A DNA stretch of 64,000 bases, taken from the NCBI GenBank assembly GCA_046296415.1, contig JBKBLN010000002.1:310001-374000 (forward strand), in the 5' to 3' direction. A model generated the notes under the pieces. It was not told the DNA's origin. It saw nothing but the letters and a program-made list of their open reading frames with translations, and searched no databases. This DNA comes from CAYNRA01 sp046296415 (GTDB lineage Bacteria > Bacteroidota > Bacteroidia > Cytophagales > Spirosomataceae). The translations under genes were made by a program, and so were the position numbers. Positions within the stretch are counted from its first letter, which is position 1, and each line of letters begins with the position of its first letter. This document shows positions 7,049 to 15,885 of this stretch, in pieces.

Positions 7049-7291
7049 TTAGTTATCTGAGGACTTTTTTTTCTTCACTGGATCATACCCGTGTGTACCC
7101 CAAGGATGGCATTTGGCCAATCGGACCAACCCGTACCACGTACCTCGCCAAACACCCCATTCTTGAATACTTTCAATCATGTATTGTGAACAGGTTGGTG
7201 AATGCCGACATGCATTGGGAAAGTACGGTGATATTCCGACTTGATACAATCGAACTAGAAAAATGAAAAATAGCCCTATTAATTTTGTCAT
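7049..7291 (-). CDS. yidD: Membrane protein insertion efficiency factor YidD
   Basis: YidD is a small membrane-associated protein that helps YidC insert inner-membrane proteins. From the ATG chosen (MTKLIGLFF) there are 80 residues with the diagnostic core YQVGISPYFPNACRHSPTCSQYMIESI and the HPWGTHGYDPV tail. An in-frame ATG 18 bases upstream lies inside the preceding terminator hairpin and is unlikely. The start codon abuts the U-tract of that terminator, so the gene may depend on readthrough or on a start site hidden there. It is not beside rnpA or yidC here. Confidence 0.93.
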   Translation of the reverse strand: MTKLIGLFFIFLVRLYQVGISPYFPNACRHSPTCSQYMIESIQEWGVWRGTWYGLVRLAKCHPWGTHGYDPVKKKKSSDN

Positions 7292-7320
7292 AAAAAAAAG
7301 TCCCCTCATTTTGAGGGGAC
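7292..7320 (-). terminator. Terminator of the M28 peptidase gene
   Basis: GTCCCCTCA (7300-7308) and TGAGGGGAC (7312-7320) form a 9-bp stem, followed on the minus strand by eight U. It lies 10 bases after the peptidase stop and directly touches the yidD start codon. Confidence 0.88.
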
Positions 7321-7330
7321 AGTATTAAAA

Positions 7331-9424
7331 CTATTTCACCAATGCGGAAAGTTCCTTTAATTGTTGATTCAATCGATCCACCGCTTTCAAGTACCGATCT
7401 TCCCAAACAGTTAACTCGGTAGTTCGTTTCAGTTCGATCTCATATTGAAATCCTGGTAAAACCCAAGAGGCATACCCACTGAATGGATCAGACGAGGCAT
7501 ACAAGGATTGGTACCAATTTCCAAAAGTCATTCCTTTTGGGTCTAGGAATGCTTTTTCTAGTTGAAGTAATCGTTGATTGACAAGTCGAAAATCGGTCTT
7601 TCCGGGATTTTTCAATGCCTTTTCCAACTTTTCTTCGGTTGCCTGGGCAGTCAATTGCAAAGAAGACAACGATTTTGATAATCGGGTAAAACCGGCAAAT
7701 TGGGGATGAAACTTTTGAATCTGCTTGGTAGCCTCGGCGACATGCAGACTTAGGTCGGTGGGATAGCGCATAAGGTCATAAGGAATCACCGTGGCATTCG
7801 CCAAGCGTCCGGCTAAAATACCTACCCACTGCTCCATCATTCCCCCCATTTTAAAGGAGGGATCGGCCATTTTTTCATAAAAATATAGATTATCATAATT
7901 CGTATGATACAGGGTTGGGCCACCGACACCTGCATTGAGAGAAGGAATACCTGCATGCATGTAGAATGCGATGTGGTCCGACCCACCACCTAAATTTCCA
8001 ATATTCGGCTCACCCGATTTAGCGCCCTTCCAAACTTCAAATAATGTTTTACTCGAGTCGGGAAAGGGTATGGGTTGGGTTGTTTCCAACAGGATTTTTT
8101 TCATGGATGGGGACGCTGACGCACCAAAGTTACGACCTGAAACGGCCGCATCGAGGTTGACATACGTAACGGCCTTGGCCTGCAATTCTTTTTTCATGTG
8201 TTCTACCCATTCCGTAGAACCAATGACTCCGTGTTCCTCGGCATCCCAATGTCCGATCCATATACTCCGGCGCGTTTTAAATCCTTTCTGCGCCATTTTT
8301 TGCATGGATTCTGCTAAAGAAAGCAATAAAGCCGTACCTGAATTGGGATCCGTAGAACCAAAAGACCAGGCATCGTAGTGACATCCAAGAACAATCCATT
8401 CGTCAGCCAGATCAGTTCCCTTCCATTGACCAACGACGTCATAAATACGGACCATTTCGCGGGGCTGTTGAACTTCAATTGAAACGGTCAGATGACTTCC
8501 TCCCGTGAGTCGATAAGTACAGGGCAGTCCACCTTGCCAACCTGCAGGAACCGGCTTGCCTTCCATTTGCCGAAAGATTTCTTGAACTGAACCGTATGGG
8601 AGTGAAGTGACAGGAATTGTGGGCAATGCCTTTCTTTCTTCCTCTTTTCGTGCGATTTTCTCCGGACCATCCAAAGGTAATGCTGGCTCAAATGGAGTGA
8701 GTACATCCCCGGTAAAATCCAAGGTAAGTAGTGAACCCCGTTGAATGGAGCTAGCATTGTAAAATACACCGTGAGGATACGTTAATCCACGCACATACCC
8801 AGCATCAGCGGGATCCGTGTAAATTATCAGTCCAGAGGCTCCATATTCCTCGGCAAACTTGGCTTTATAGCCTCGGAAGTTTCCACCATAGCGTGCAAGA
8901 ACGATTTTCCCTTTTAGATCAATCCCCAAACTCTTGAGTCTTTCGAAATCGGCTTTTGTACCATAATTTGCATACACCACTTCCCCAACTGCTTTTCCGG
9001 AACCTGACCACGCGTTCCAACCTGGTTTAAGATTCGGATGACTGGAATAAGGATCTTCAACTAAAATATCCTCTTGATTATTCAATGGAAGCCGATGAGG
9101 TTTGACGATGGACACCGCGGTGTATCCGGGATCCCGAGGAAGTAGAATATCGTAGGGCATCGCTTGGGTTTCCCAGCCCGCCTTTTTCATTGTTTCCACC
9201 AGGTAATCACGAACTTTTTCATTAGCCGCAGTGCCAGCCATATGGGGTTCGGATGTAAGTTGAGTCAAGTGCTGGCGAAATCGACCAAAGTCGGTAGTTT
9301 GCAGCCAAGCATTTTCCCATTTTTTCTGCTGGTCTTGTTCCGAAGGCACATAGCCAGAATAGTTTTGAGCTTGAGATAGACTGCAAGCTAAGGCCAATAA
9401 GCCTATAAGTGGAATTGATCTCAT
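7331..9424 (-). CDS. M28 family zinc peptidase (glutamate carboxypeptidase II-like)
   Basis: An exported di-zinc exopeptidase that removes residues from peptides. The chosen ATG gives 697 residues with a clean signal peptide (MRSIPLIGLLALACSLSQAQ); the longer frame adds 17 unlikely residues. A protease-associated domain lies at about 130-310. The M28 ligands are H349 and D359 in GCHYDAWSFGSTD, E396/E397 in DAEEHG, D425 in NLDAA and H484 in GGSDHIAF, followed by a transferrin-receptor-like dimerisation domain. Length and order match the NAALADase/GCPII branch. A 13-bp hairpin sits 4 bases before the ATG. Confidence 0.93.
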   Translation of the reverse strand: MRSIPLIGLLALACSLSQAQNYSGYVPSEQDQQKKWENAWLQTTDFGRFRQHLTQLTSEPHMAGTAANEKVRDYLVETMKKAGWETQAMPYDILLPRDPGYTAVSIVKPHRLPLNNQEDILVEDPYSSHPNLKPGWNAWSGSGKAVGEVVYANYGTKADFERLKSLGIDLKGKIVLARYGGNFRGYKAKFAEEYGASGLIIYTDPADAGYVRGLTYPHGVFYNASSIQRGSLLTLDFTGDVLTPFEPALPLDGPEKIARKEEERKALPTIPVTSLPYGSVQEIFRQMEGKPVPAGWQGGLPCTYRLTGGSHLTVSIEVQQPREMVRIYDVVGQWKGTDLADEWIVLGCHYDAWSFGSTDPNSGTALLLSLAESMQKMAQKGFKTRRSIWIGHWDAEEHGVIGSTEWVEHMKKELQAKAVTYVNLDAAVSGRNFGASASPSMKKILLETTQPIPFPDSSKTLFEVWKGAKSGEPNIGNLGGGSDHIAFYMHAGIPSLNAGVGGPTLYHTNYDNLYFYEKMADPSFKMGGMMEQWVGILAGRLANATVIPYDLMRYPTDLSLHVAEATKQIQKFHPQFAGFTRLSKSLSSLQLTAQATEEKLEKALKNPGKTDFRLVNQRLLQLEKAFLDPKGMTFGNWYQSLYASSDPFSGYASWVLPGFQYEIELKRTTELTVWEDRYLKAVDRLNQQLKELSALVK

Positions 9425-9428
9425 GAAC

Positions 9429-9463
9429 AGTTTACTTGGGTAATTGGAATACCCAAGTAAACT
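9429..9463 (-). promoter_or_regulatory. Strong hairpin directly before the M28 peptidase start codon
   Basis: AGTTTACTTGGGT and ACCCAAGTAAACT form a perfect 13-bp stem with a 9-base loop, ending 4 bases before the ATG on the minus strand. There is no T-run after it, so it is not a canonical terminator of the upstream TonB gene; it would shield the start region in the mRNA. Confidence 0.6.
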
Positions 9464-9507
9464 AATTTTTGTCAATGTGGCAAGGTAAAAGGCGACCGAA
9501 TGGTACT

Positions 9508-11745
9508 TTACATCGTCAAACGAACGCCCAATTGGAATTTTCTACCTTGAATAGGGGCATAAGAATACGTTGGATCGAAAGTGAAGTTATTGGGATTATT
9601 TACATCAATCATTCGATCAAAGGGATCAAAAGCCCTTAAAATAACTTCTTCTGTGGGAACGAAATTAAGTAAATTTTTTACTCCTCCGTACAGCTCAAAT
9701 TTCGATTTAAATCGTTTTGTCACCTGAATATTTTGAAGAGAATACCAAGGAGATAACTCAGGTCGGGAATCGTTCGGGAAAACAGGCATGTACATTGGCC
9801 CCCGAACCGACCCGATCCAATCCAAGGTCAAATTTGGCTTGGCCCAGGTGTAACTTACCGAAAATGTACCAGAAAACCGAGAAGCTAATATTTGGGGAGT
9901 CTTTTCCTGGATTCCAAATTCATTTGGTTCTTTTTTATAGGTATCTATCCAAGTTATTCCTGCCATGACATCCCAACCCGATGGAAAATCCCAATCGACA
10001 TTCAACGAGGCCCCTCGAGTAACGGCATGTCCATTCAGATTATCATAAATAATTTTCTCTGGATCTGAATAATCAGGCAATATTTGGTTGGTAAAATAGG
10101 TGTAGAAAAGTGAGCCATCCAAACTTAATAAGGAAGATCGGACGGGTAGCTTCCATACATAATTGGCATTGATATTATAGGAGCGTTCGGGGTTTAATTC
10201 ATTTTTTATCACCACTTCTCGCGCTGAGATAAGCGAAGCATGATCCTCTGTAAACAGATTAACCACCCGAAACCCATTACCCAACGTTAGCCGAAAAATT
10301 TGCAAAGGATTTTTCGAAAATTTATAACTTAAACGAGGGGTCCAAACGTTTCCATGGTTGGTATTGTAATCGTAGCGAGCCCCCATTAAAAGCTTGTGAT
10401 GGTCAGTGATCGACCATTCGTTTTGGAAATAAATACCGGGCAAATGAATGATGGAAGGTGTATTCATTTCTCCATTGACAGATAAGGTTGCCGGTGTATT
10501 ATCATCATACCAAGTTCTTCGGTAAGCCATACCAATGAGCGCATCATGCTTGGCTCCTAATTTTTTATCCCAATAAAGTTGACTAAACAAAACACGTTGC
10601 CGACCTAAATACACGGAATTCCCATACACCGAATTTTGGTCATGATCATTAAACGAAACCTCCCAGAATACCTTTTGGGTAGCAAAGGGTAATTGATACC
10701 GGCCAAGCAATTCCATTCGACTGGTATAAATGCTTTCTCCGTAAATTTGGTCGCCCCCTCTAAATTCAGGTGTCCAGTTTAACTCCCCCCCCCATCGATC
10801 TTCATACACATACCGAGCCGCCAAGGACGCCACCCGATTGTTTTGTCGCTCAAAGTTCCATTTGTTAAAGATCGAGAATCGGTTTTGCAGCGACATGTCG
10901 GTGAAATTATCCCCATTGATGTCGCGGATACGATTGTAGGCATAATGATTAATACCAACCAAAGAAGAGGCCTTCTGAACTCGGAAAGTGGTAGAAATGT
11001 CGGTATTGTGCTCACCCTCGGTAGTTGAAAAATGATCAATACTAAAACGGGGCGACTTATCCGCTCGCTTGGTAATTACATTGATCACCCCCGCTACCGC
11101 CTCAGAACCATACAAGGTGGAAGCAGGCCCTTTGGAAACCTCAATGCGCTCAATCATCGAATTGGGTATTCCAGTTAACCCATAAACAGTAGCTAAGCCA
11201 GATACGATGGGCATACCATCGATAAGGATCATGGTGTAGGGGCCTTCGATTCCATTGATACTCAATGAACTTGTATTGCAAACATTACACGTTACCTGTG
11301 GGGTAATTCCATTTATAAACGATAAATTCTCTACCAAATTAGAGGAGGCATTGCGTTGAAAAAACTTAGGAGCAAAAATATCCACAGGGATTGGACTCTC
11401 ATCTTTCCGAACCTCTTTCATTGTACCGGTTACGACCACTTCAGCTAATCCCAGAGAAGCTGGCTCCAAATAAATCTCTTGTACTTGGGTTTGATTCTTG
11501 TCTGTCCAGCGCCAAGTCTTCTTTGCATATCCAACTGCCGTGACTTGAATCGTTACTGGTAATGTTTTATTGATTACCAATGTAAATTGACCCGCTGAAT
11601 CCGCCACAACCCCTTGTGGTGAATCGACCAAACCAATTGCAGCAAAAGCAACGGGTTCACGGGTTTGAATATCCTTTACCACCCCTCGCAAGGTCTGGGC
11701 CGTCACTGTCGAAGATAAAAGTATGAATAGAATTAAAAATCGCAT
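9508..11745 (-). CDS. TonB-dependent outer membrane receptor
   Basis: A 745-residue outer-membrane active transporter. Order: signal peptide (1-16, ending TVTAQ), a carboxypeptidase-regulatory-like beta-sandwich (about 18-100), a TonB-box-like EVVVTGT near 104, the plug (about 115-225, with ILIDGMPIVSG and GPASTLYGSEAVAGVINVITK), and a 22-strand barrel ending in the aromatic-rich LGVRLTM. The cargo is not evident from sequence, but two DtxR/MntR-like palindromes upstream, one between the promoter elements, point to a metal or metallophore/haem-type substrate. It sits just downstream of the nitric oxide synthase gene. Confidence 0.93.
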   Translation of the reverse strand: MRFLILFILLSSTVTAQTLRGVVKDIQTREPVAFAAIGLVDSPQGVVADSAGQFTLVINKTLPVTIQVTAVGYAKKTWRWTDKNQTQVQEIYLEPASLGLAEVVVTGTMKEVRKDESPIPVDIFAPKFFQRNASSNLVENLSFINGITPQVTCNVCNTSSLSINGIEGPYTMILIDGMPIVSGLATVYGLTGIPNSMIERIEVSKGPASTLYGSEAVAGVINVITKRADKSPRFSIDHFSTTEGEHNTDISTTFRVQKASSLVGINHYAYNRIRDINGDNFTDMSLQNRFSIFNKWNFERQNNRVASLAARYVYEDRWGGELNWTPEFRGGDQIYGESIYTSRMELLGRYQLPFATQKVFWEVSFNDHDQNSVYGNSVYLGRQRVLFSQLYWDKKLGAKHDALIGMAYRRTWYDDNTPATLSVNGEMNTPSIIHLPGIYFQNEWSITDHHKLLMGARYDYNTNHGNVWTPRLSYKFSKNPLQIFRLTLGNGFRVVNLFTEDHASLISAREVVIKNELNPERSYNINANYVWKLPVRSSLLSLDGSLFYTYFTNQILPDYSDPEKIIYDNLNGHAVTRGASLNVDWDFPSGWDVMAGITWIDTYKKEPNEFGIQEKTPQILASRFSGTFSVSYTWAKPNLTLDWIGSVRGPMYMPVFPNDSRPELSPWYSLQNIQVTKRFKSKFELYGGVKNLLNFVPTEEVILRAFDPFDRMIDVNNPNNFTFDPTYSYAPIQGRKFQLGVRLTM

Positions 11746-11771
11746 GGGTTTACTTAAATGAAATCATGTTG

Positions 11772-11805
11772 CAAATATACATTAAATTTAGACTCGCCTA
11801 AATTT
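11772..11805 (-). promoter_or_regulatory. TonB-receptor promoter with DtxR/MntR-like operator
   Basis: On the minus strand TATATTTG (11779-11772) is an exact -7 box, 26 bases before the ATG. The perfect palindrome AAATTTAG, 6 bases, CTAAATTT (11784-11805) ends 4 bases upstream of it and fills the space to the -33 region. The core TTTAGGCGAGTCTAAA on that strand resembles DtxR/IdeR/MntR boxes (TTAGG...CCTAA type), so repression by a metal-bound regulator is inferred. Confidence 0.6.
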
Positions 11806-11830
11806 ATTTTTCTTGGAAATGATTAATTTT

Positions 11831-11846
11831 TTTAGACCCCCTTAAA
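11831..11846. promoter_or_regulatory. Second, weaker metalloregulator-like box
   Basis: TTTAGACCCCCTTAAA matches 13 of 16 positions of the box core at 11787-11802 and is centred exactly 44 bases (about four helical turns) from it. It overlaps the stop codon of the nitric oxide synthase gene. Confidence 0.4.
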
Positions 11847-12933
11847 TAGTTTCTTTAATACGTGGGCTACTAGGAGTCGAATGAGCTACTGGGCATTGAT
11901 CTAGAAAATTAGGAAACCTAATTTGATTTGAAAAGTGGCGATGAAATGCTGAAATGGTGGAACCCGCTGTGGGTGGAATGATCCATGACCACTCCGCTTG
12001 AACGGTTCTACCTGCCGCTTCTTCGGCGAGACAGAATCGGTCAAACTGTTCACCGGCGGTATGTGGATCGACGAGTCGAACCCCAGCTTGATCGAAGCTG
12101 AACTGAACGGCTTTATTTAAAATTAAAAGCGCTTCGTCTTTCCATAATGTTTTATTTTTGGCCATATCGAGGCCGGCTAATTTAGCCACTTTGGGTAATA
12201 AATTATACCGATGAACATCCCCGAAATTTCGAGTGGCAATTTCGGACAGCATATACCAGCCGTTGAATGGTGCCATTGGGTAGACGATACCCCCGATTTG
12301 CAGCGGCATAGACGAGATAGCAGGTACGGCATACCATTTTAGTCCCAATTCAGTAAAAAAGGGATAGTTTGGATGATGAATGGGCACTTCCAAAACATCC
12401 TCTTGAGGAATTGAGAATAATTTGGGGGTTTCATTTCCTTTCTGAATAACCCAGGGGAGCACATCAAAGTCGGTACCCGAGCCTTGCCACCCCAAATCGA
12501 TGCATAACTGTGTAAACTCTTTTTCCATTGGATCCCCCTTCTCATCATATCCGGCGTACCGGATAAGCTGCCTATTCAACAACCGAATGGGTTGATCGGA
12601 GAAAGGATTGAATACGGTCAGGGTAGACCGGATTTTTCCCGCATTGGTGGCAAAACGCAAATGGTGCAATAGGGCTTCAAATGCCTCAGACTCTGTTTCA
12701 ACATGTCGTGCATCCAACACGTGCAAGGAAGGCCAAAACAACCTCCCGATGCATCGATTGCTATTGCGCCAGGCTACCCGAGCGCCGAACGTGATCTCAT
12801 CGATCGTTTGGAGGTACAAACCCTTTTGGTTTAATTCGTCGGTAACCTCTTGGATCCGAGCTTCGACACCTGATAAATTATTCTCTTGATAAAACTGGTA
12901 TATAAAAGATGTGGCCTCAGCCAATGTTGTCAT
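11842..12933 (-). CDS. nos: Nitric oxide synthase oxygenase
   Basis: Bacterial NOS oxidises L-arginine to NO and citrulline using haem and a pterin, borrowing electrons from cellular flavodoxins or reductases. The 363 residues contain only the oxygenase domain. Key residues are the haem-thiolate C61 in WRNSNRCIGRLFW, the arginine-binding E231 in GWYMLSEIATRNFGD, and the pterin/haem-edge segment WSWIIPPTAGSTISAFH. No reductase domain is fused, as usual in bacteria, and no obvious redox partner is adjacent. It lies between a TonB receptor and an alkaline phosphatase on the same strand with gaps of 96 and 67 bases. Confidence 0.96.
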   Translation of the reverse strand: MTTLAEATSFIYQFYQENNLSGVEARIQEVTDELNQKGLYLQTIDEITFGARVAWRNSNRCIGRLFWPSLHVLDARHVETESEAFEALLHHLRFATNAGKIRSTLTVFNPFSDQPIRLLNRQLIRYAGYDEKGDPMEKEFTQLCIDLGWQGSGTDFDVLPWVIQKGNETPKLFSIPQEDVLEVPIHHPNYPFFTELGLKWYAVPAISSMPLQIGGIVYPMAPFNGWYMLSEIATRNFGDVHRYNLLPKVAKLAGLDMAKNKTLWKDEALLILNKAVQFSFDQAGVRLVDPHTAGEQFDRFCLAEEAAGRTVQAEWSWIIPPTAGSTISAFHRHFSNQIRFPNFLDQCPVAHSTPSSPRIKETI

Positions 12934-13000
12934 ATGTTCTGATCTAATATGCTGAAATAACCATTTGTATCGAAAATTAGTCCAGCATTATAGAAAAAAA

Positions 13001-14377
13001 TTATGCTTTTATCCCCAAAGCCATCAACATCAAGTGGTGTAGGTCTGTATTTTGAACGAAAGAAGGGAGTCCTTCGCTCCCCGGCCCCCACATGGCAAGC
13101 TCAACATAATCCGCCGAATGGTCCATAGAACCCCACCCAACTCCGGTATGTTTTCGTTGCATAGTAGCCAACCGATCGAATGGAAGTTTCCTCGGATTGT
13201 ACAACCCTTTCTCATCCCGATGAATGTAGTTTTCCAGTAAAGACCAGGCTTGCTCTTGAGTAGCCACCCAACCCTGGGCATATTCGATACGTTCGATGAC
13301 CTGCTGGATGGAGGAATTCAGGGATAACCCTTGTAAAATCCAATCATTGGTATGTTTGAATTGACGAATTCGATCAAACTTTCTATTTTCTACATTGGAG
13401 AACAACCCCGGATTTGCATTTCCGTGATCTGTGGTTAAGATGACCAAGGTATCGGGATGGGTTTGAATGAATTTTTTTACGACACCGATGGCTTCGTCTA
13501 AAGCTCGTTGTTCGCCTAAAAGGGCTGCAATATCATTAGCATGGGCCGCCCAATCCACTTTACCAGACTCTATTTGAAGAACAAAGCCTTTGGGGTTTAA
13601 TTTCAATACCTCTAGTGCTTTTTGGGTCATTTCCGCTAACGTCGGAACCTTTTCTTGAAGTTCTTTCGACTGAGCTTGATCGACCGAATACGGAAGTCCA
13701 TCCGAATGAAAAACACCTAAAAGAGGTTTACCACCTTTGAATCCGTTTAATCGGCTTTTGTGAGTAACCACCTCATACCCTTGTTGGGTAAATTCAGCAA
13801 GTAAATCCTTTTTATCTTTTCGGTGTTCTGCTTGGAAGATATCGAGACCTCCGCCCATCATTACATCAAATCGGAGGGGCAAATACATTTCCGCTATTTC
13901 CTCCATCCCACCTCGGGAGGCTGAATTGATACAAAATCCGGCCGGGGTGGCATGGGTAACCTGAACTGTGGTAACACAACCAACTGATTTTCCTACTTTT
14001 TGACATTTCTGCAGGATTGGAACAAATTTTTCACCCTTCGCCCCCGTATTTAACGAACCGTTGGGAACTCGAACACCCCCACCCCAAGCTGAACTGGCCG
14101 CAGCGGAGTCCGTCACAAAAGACGAGGCCGAATAGGTTTCCATTAACGCACGCTTAACAGTCGAGTCCTGATACCAGCCAATCCACTCACTGGGTTTCCC
14201 TTCGGATTGGCGTATCTGTAAATCAGTCATTTGCAAGGTACCCATACTCATACCATCACTGACGATGAAAATAATATTTTTAGCACGGCCCGCTTGTTTG
14301 GCGATGGCATCTGGTATAGTACCAGCCGAAAAAAGGGCGGCAAGGGCACCTTGTTGAATGAAATTTCGACGTTTCAT
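13001..14377 (-). CDS. Alkaline phosphatase (PhoA-type)
   Basis: A secreted metal-dependent phosphomonoesterase. The 458 residues begin MKRRNFIQQGALAALF, a twin-arginine-type signal (RRNFI), suggesting export as a folded metalloprotein. Motifs are SDGMSMGTLQ with metal ligand D41, VTDSAAASSAWGGG with nucleophile S91, ESGKVDWAAHAND, TTDHGNAN and a C-terminal HTGVGWGSMDHSADYVE carrying the last histidines. It follows the Mog gene by 9 bases, so the two are probably co-transcribed, though their functions are not obviously linked. Confidence 0.94.
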   Translation of the reverse strand: MKRRNFIQQGALAALFSAGTIPDAIAKQAGRAKNIIFIVSDGMSMGTLQMTDLQIRQSEGKPSEWIGWYQDSTVKRALMETYSASSFVTDSAAASSAWGGGVRVPNGSLNTGAKGEKFVPILQKCQKVGKSVGCVTTVQVTHATPAGFCINSASRGGMEEIAEMYLPLRFDVMMGGGLDIFQAEHRKDKKDLLAEFTQQGYEVVTHKSRLNGFKGGKPLLGVFHSDGLPYSVDQAQSKELQEKVPTLAEMTQKALEVLKLNPKGFVLQIESGKVDWAAHANDIAALLGEQRALDEAIGVVKKFIQTHPDTLVILTTDHGNANPGLFSNVENRKFDRIRQFKHTNDWILQGLSLNSSIQQVIERIEYAQGWVATQEQAWSLLENYIHRDEKGLYNPRKLPFDRLATMQRKHTGVGWGSMDHSADYVELAMWGPGSEGLPSFVQNTDLHHLMLMALGIKA

Positions 14378-14386
14378 GTGTTTTTG

Positions 14387-14914
14387 TTATTTTAATTTGG
14401 GCCGAAAAACGGGCATGAGGGTGTTGTTAGTCTCGAGGTACGGTCCTTCGATCAAATCTATAGCATAGGGTATAGCGGGAAAAACTGCCTCCAAACAGGT
14501 TCGGATTGCCGCAGGCTTTCCGGGTAAATTGACAATCAAACTGGACCCCCGAATTCCGGCGGTTTGACGGGAAAGAATGGCCGTTGGCACTTCCTTCAGA
14601 CTCACCGCCCTCATCAACTCCCCAAAGCCGGGAAGCATTTTCTCACAAACTTGTTCGGTGGCCTCCGGTGTAATATCACGTTTGGCAGGGCCTGTACCCC
14701 CGGTTGTAACAATCAGGGCACAACCATGGACATCTGCCATGTCTTTTAATGCTTGTTCTATTTGGTCTTGTTCGTCTGGAATGACCCGGTAAACAGGATT
14801 CCATTCTGAAACCAAATAGTCCGATAAAACCTCGTGGATGTACCGTCCAGAAACATCCTCATAGATCTGAGCACTCGCTCGGTCCGACACTGTAAGTATT
14901 CCGATTTGAATCAT
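14387..14914 (-). CDS. mog: Molybdopterin adenylyltransferase, MoaB/Mog family
   Basis: MoaB/Mog activates molybdopterin by adenylylation before molybdenum insertion. The 175 residues show the family motifs ILTVSDRASAQIYEDVSG, TTGGTGPAKRDITPEAT and NLPGKPAA. No other Moco genes are in the window, so the pathway must be completed elsewhere. It lies 38 bases after the COG0523 GTPase gene and 9 bases before the phosphatase, within one minus-strand run. Confidence 0.93.
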   Translation of the reverse strand: MIQIGILTVSDRASAQIYEDVSGRYIHEVLSDYLVSEWNPVYRVIPDEQDQIEQALKDMADVHGCALIVTTGGTGPAKRDITPEATEQVCEKMLPGFGELMRAVSLKEVPTAILSRQTAGIRGSSLIVNLPGKPAAIRTCLEAVFPAIPYAIDLIEGPYLETNNTLMPVFRPKLK

Positions 14915-14952
14915 GACAAAAGTAGAAAATTGTGTGTTACCAACATGTTAAA

Positions 14953-15885
14953 TTACCGGAGTAGGCACGATTTTAGGAACTTCTCATAGCCTGGTCGCTG
15001 TAAATTTTTTCCGATCAGAACCAGGACAGAAAATGGGGGGACTTGCTGATCCATTTTTTCAATTTGCACCTGGTTTCCTACCGTTTGAACACGCCAAGGC
15101 TGTCCTTGCTGATCGATCACCCACCCCTTCATTCGCCAGACATCCTGCGCTTGAAAGGTAAGAAATCCGGCTAGTCGCCAGCGAAAGGTATTCAGATCAA
15201 CGGGCTGTTCTAGACGAAATGACAAGGAGGAGAAGAAAGTGGTATGGTGGTCTTTGTTCGGCCATTGGTCCAGATTTTCAGGCCCTTGATAGAAAGTCGG
15301 TTTGACTAGCATTTCCCAAGGATATGAACCCTTTTGTCGTTGAAAAATAGGTGTATCGGGAAAATGAGTCTGAAGTTCATGAACGACTTCTTCTACCAAG
15401 GAAGGAGCCATTTGGTCTGTTTTGGTCAGGACAAACTGGGAAGCATAAGCGGCTTGTTTTCGAATCTCGAGAGATTCTTCCACGCGCTGCTTCCAAAGCG
15501 CAGGATCTACGATACAGATTATCCGAGCCAAGGGAAATGCCTCTTTCAACGCTGGAGTAATTAAAAATGGACTTAGAACGCCCGCGGGATCTGCCACTCC
15601 AGTGGTTTCGATGAGCAATCCATCCCAAGAATCGGAATGCTGGTGTATCTCGTGTAATACCTGATAAAATTCTTCATTCAATGTGCAACAAATACACCCC
15701 TGAGTGAGGGGGAAAATCGGCTGATTTTCCCCCTGAATGAACGATTGATCGATGTTTACCTTTCCCCATTCATTTTCAATAATGGCCCATTTTTGATTCG
15801 GAAACTGGCCTAACCATTCATTCAAAAATGTCGTTTTACCAGCGCCTAAAAAGCCAGTAAGAATGGTAACGGGGATGGGTTTCAT
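14953..15885 (-). CDS. COG0523/CobW-family G3E GTPase
   Basis: These GTPases act as metal chaperones or metalloprotein maturation factors. In 310 residues: Walker A GFLGAGKTT at 11-19, metal-binding CxCC at C64, C66, C67 (GCICCTL), a Walker-B-like LLIETTGVADP, and TKTD as the guanine-specificity motif. A CobW C-terminal domain follows from about 215. The ATG overlaps the upstream peptidase stop by one base (TAATG), which implies translational coupling. The metal is unknown; the neighbouring Mog gene does not decide it. A second paralogue lies at 53.3 kb. Confidence 0.92.
   Translation of the reverse strand: MKPIPVTILTGFLGAGKTTFLNEWLGQFPNQKWAIIENEWGKVNIDQSFIQGENQPIFPLTQGCICCTLNEEFYQVLHEIHQHSDSWDGLLIETTGVADPAGVLSPFLITPALKEAFPLARIICIVDPALWKQRVEESLEIRKQAAYASQFVLTKTDQMAPSLVEEVVHELQTHFPDTPIFQRQKGSYPWEMLVKPTFYQGPENLDQWPNKDHHTTFFSSLSFRLEQPVDLNTFRWRLAGFLTFQAQDVWRMKGWVIDQQGQPWRVQTVGNQVQIEKMDQQVPPFSVLVLIGKNLQRPGYEKFLKSCLLR

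Noticed and set aside
11768..11779. Second copy of the COG0523-type operator (GTTGCAAATATA) at the TonB promoter
   Set aside because: Only one arm is present, and it is simply the -7 box plus the common CAAC start region; no dyad partner exists.
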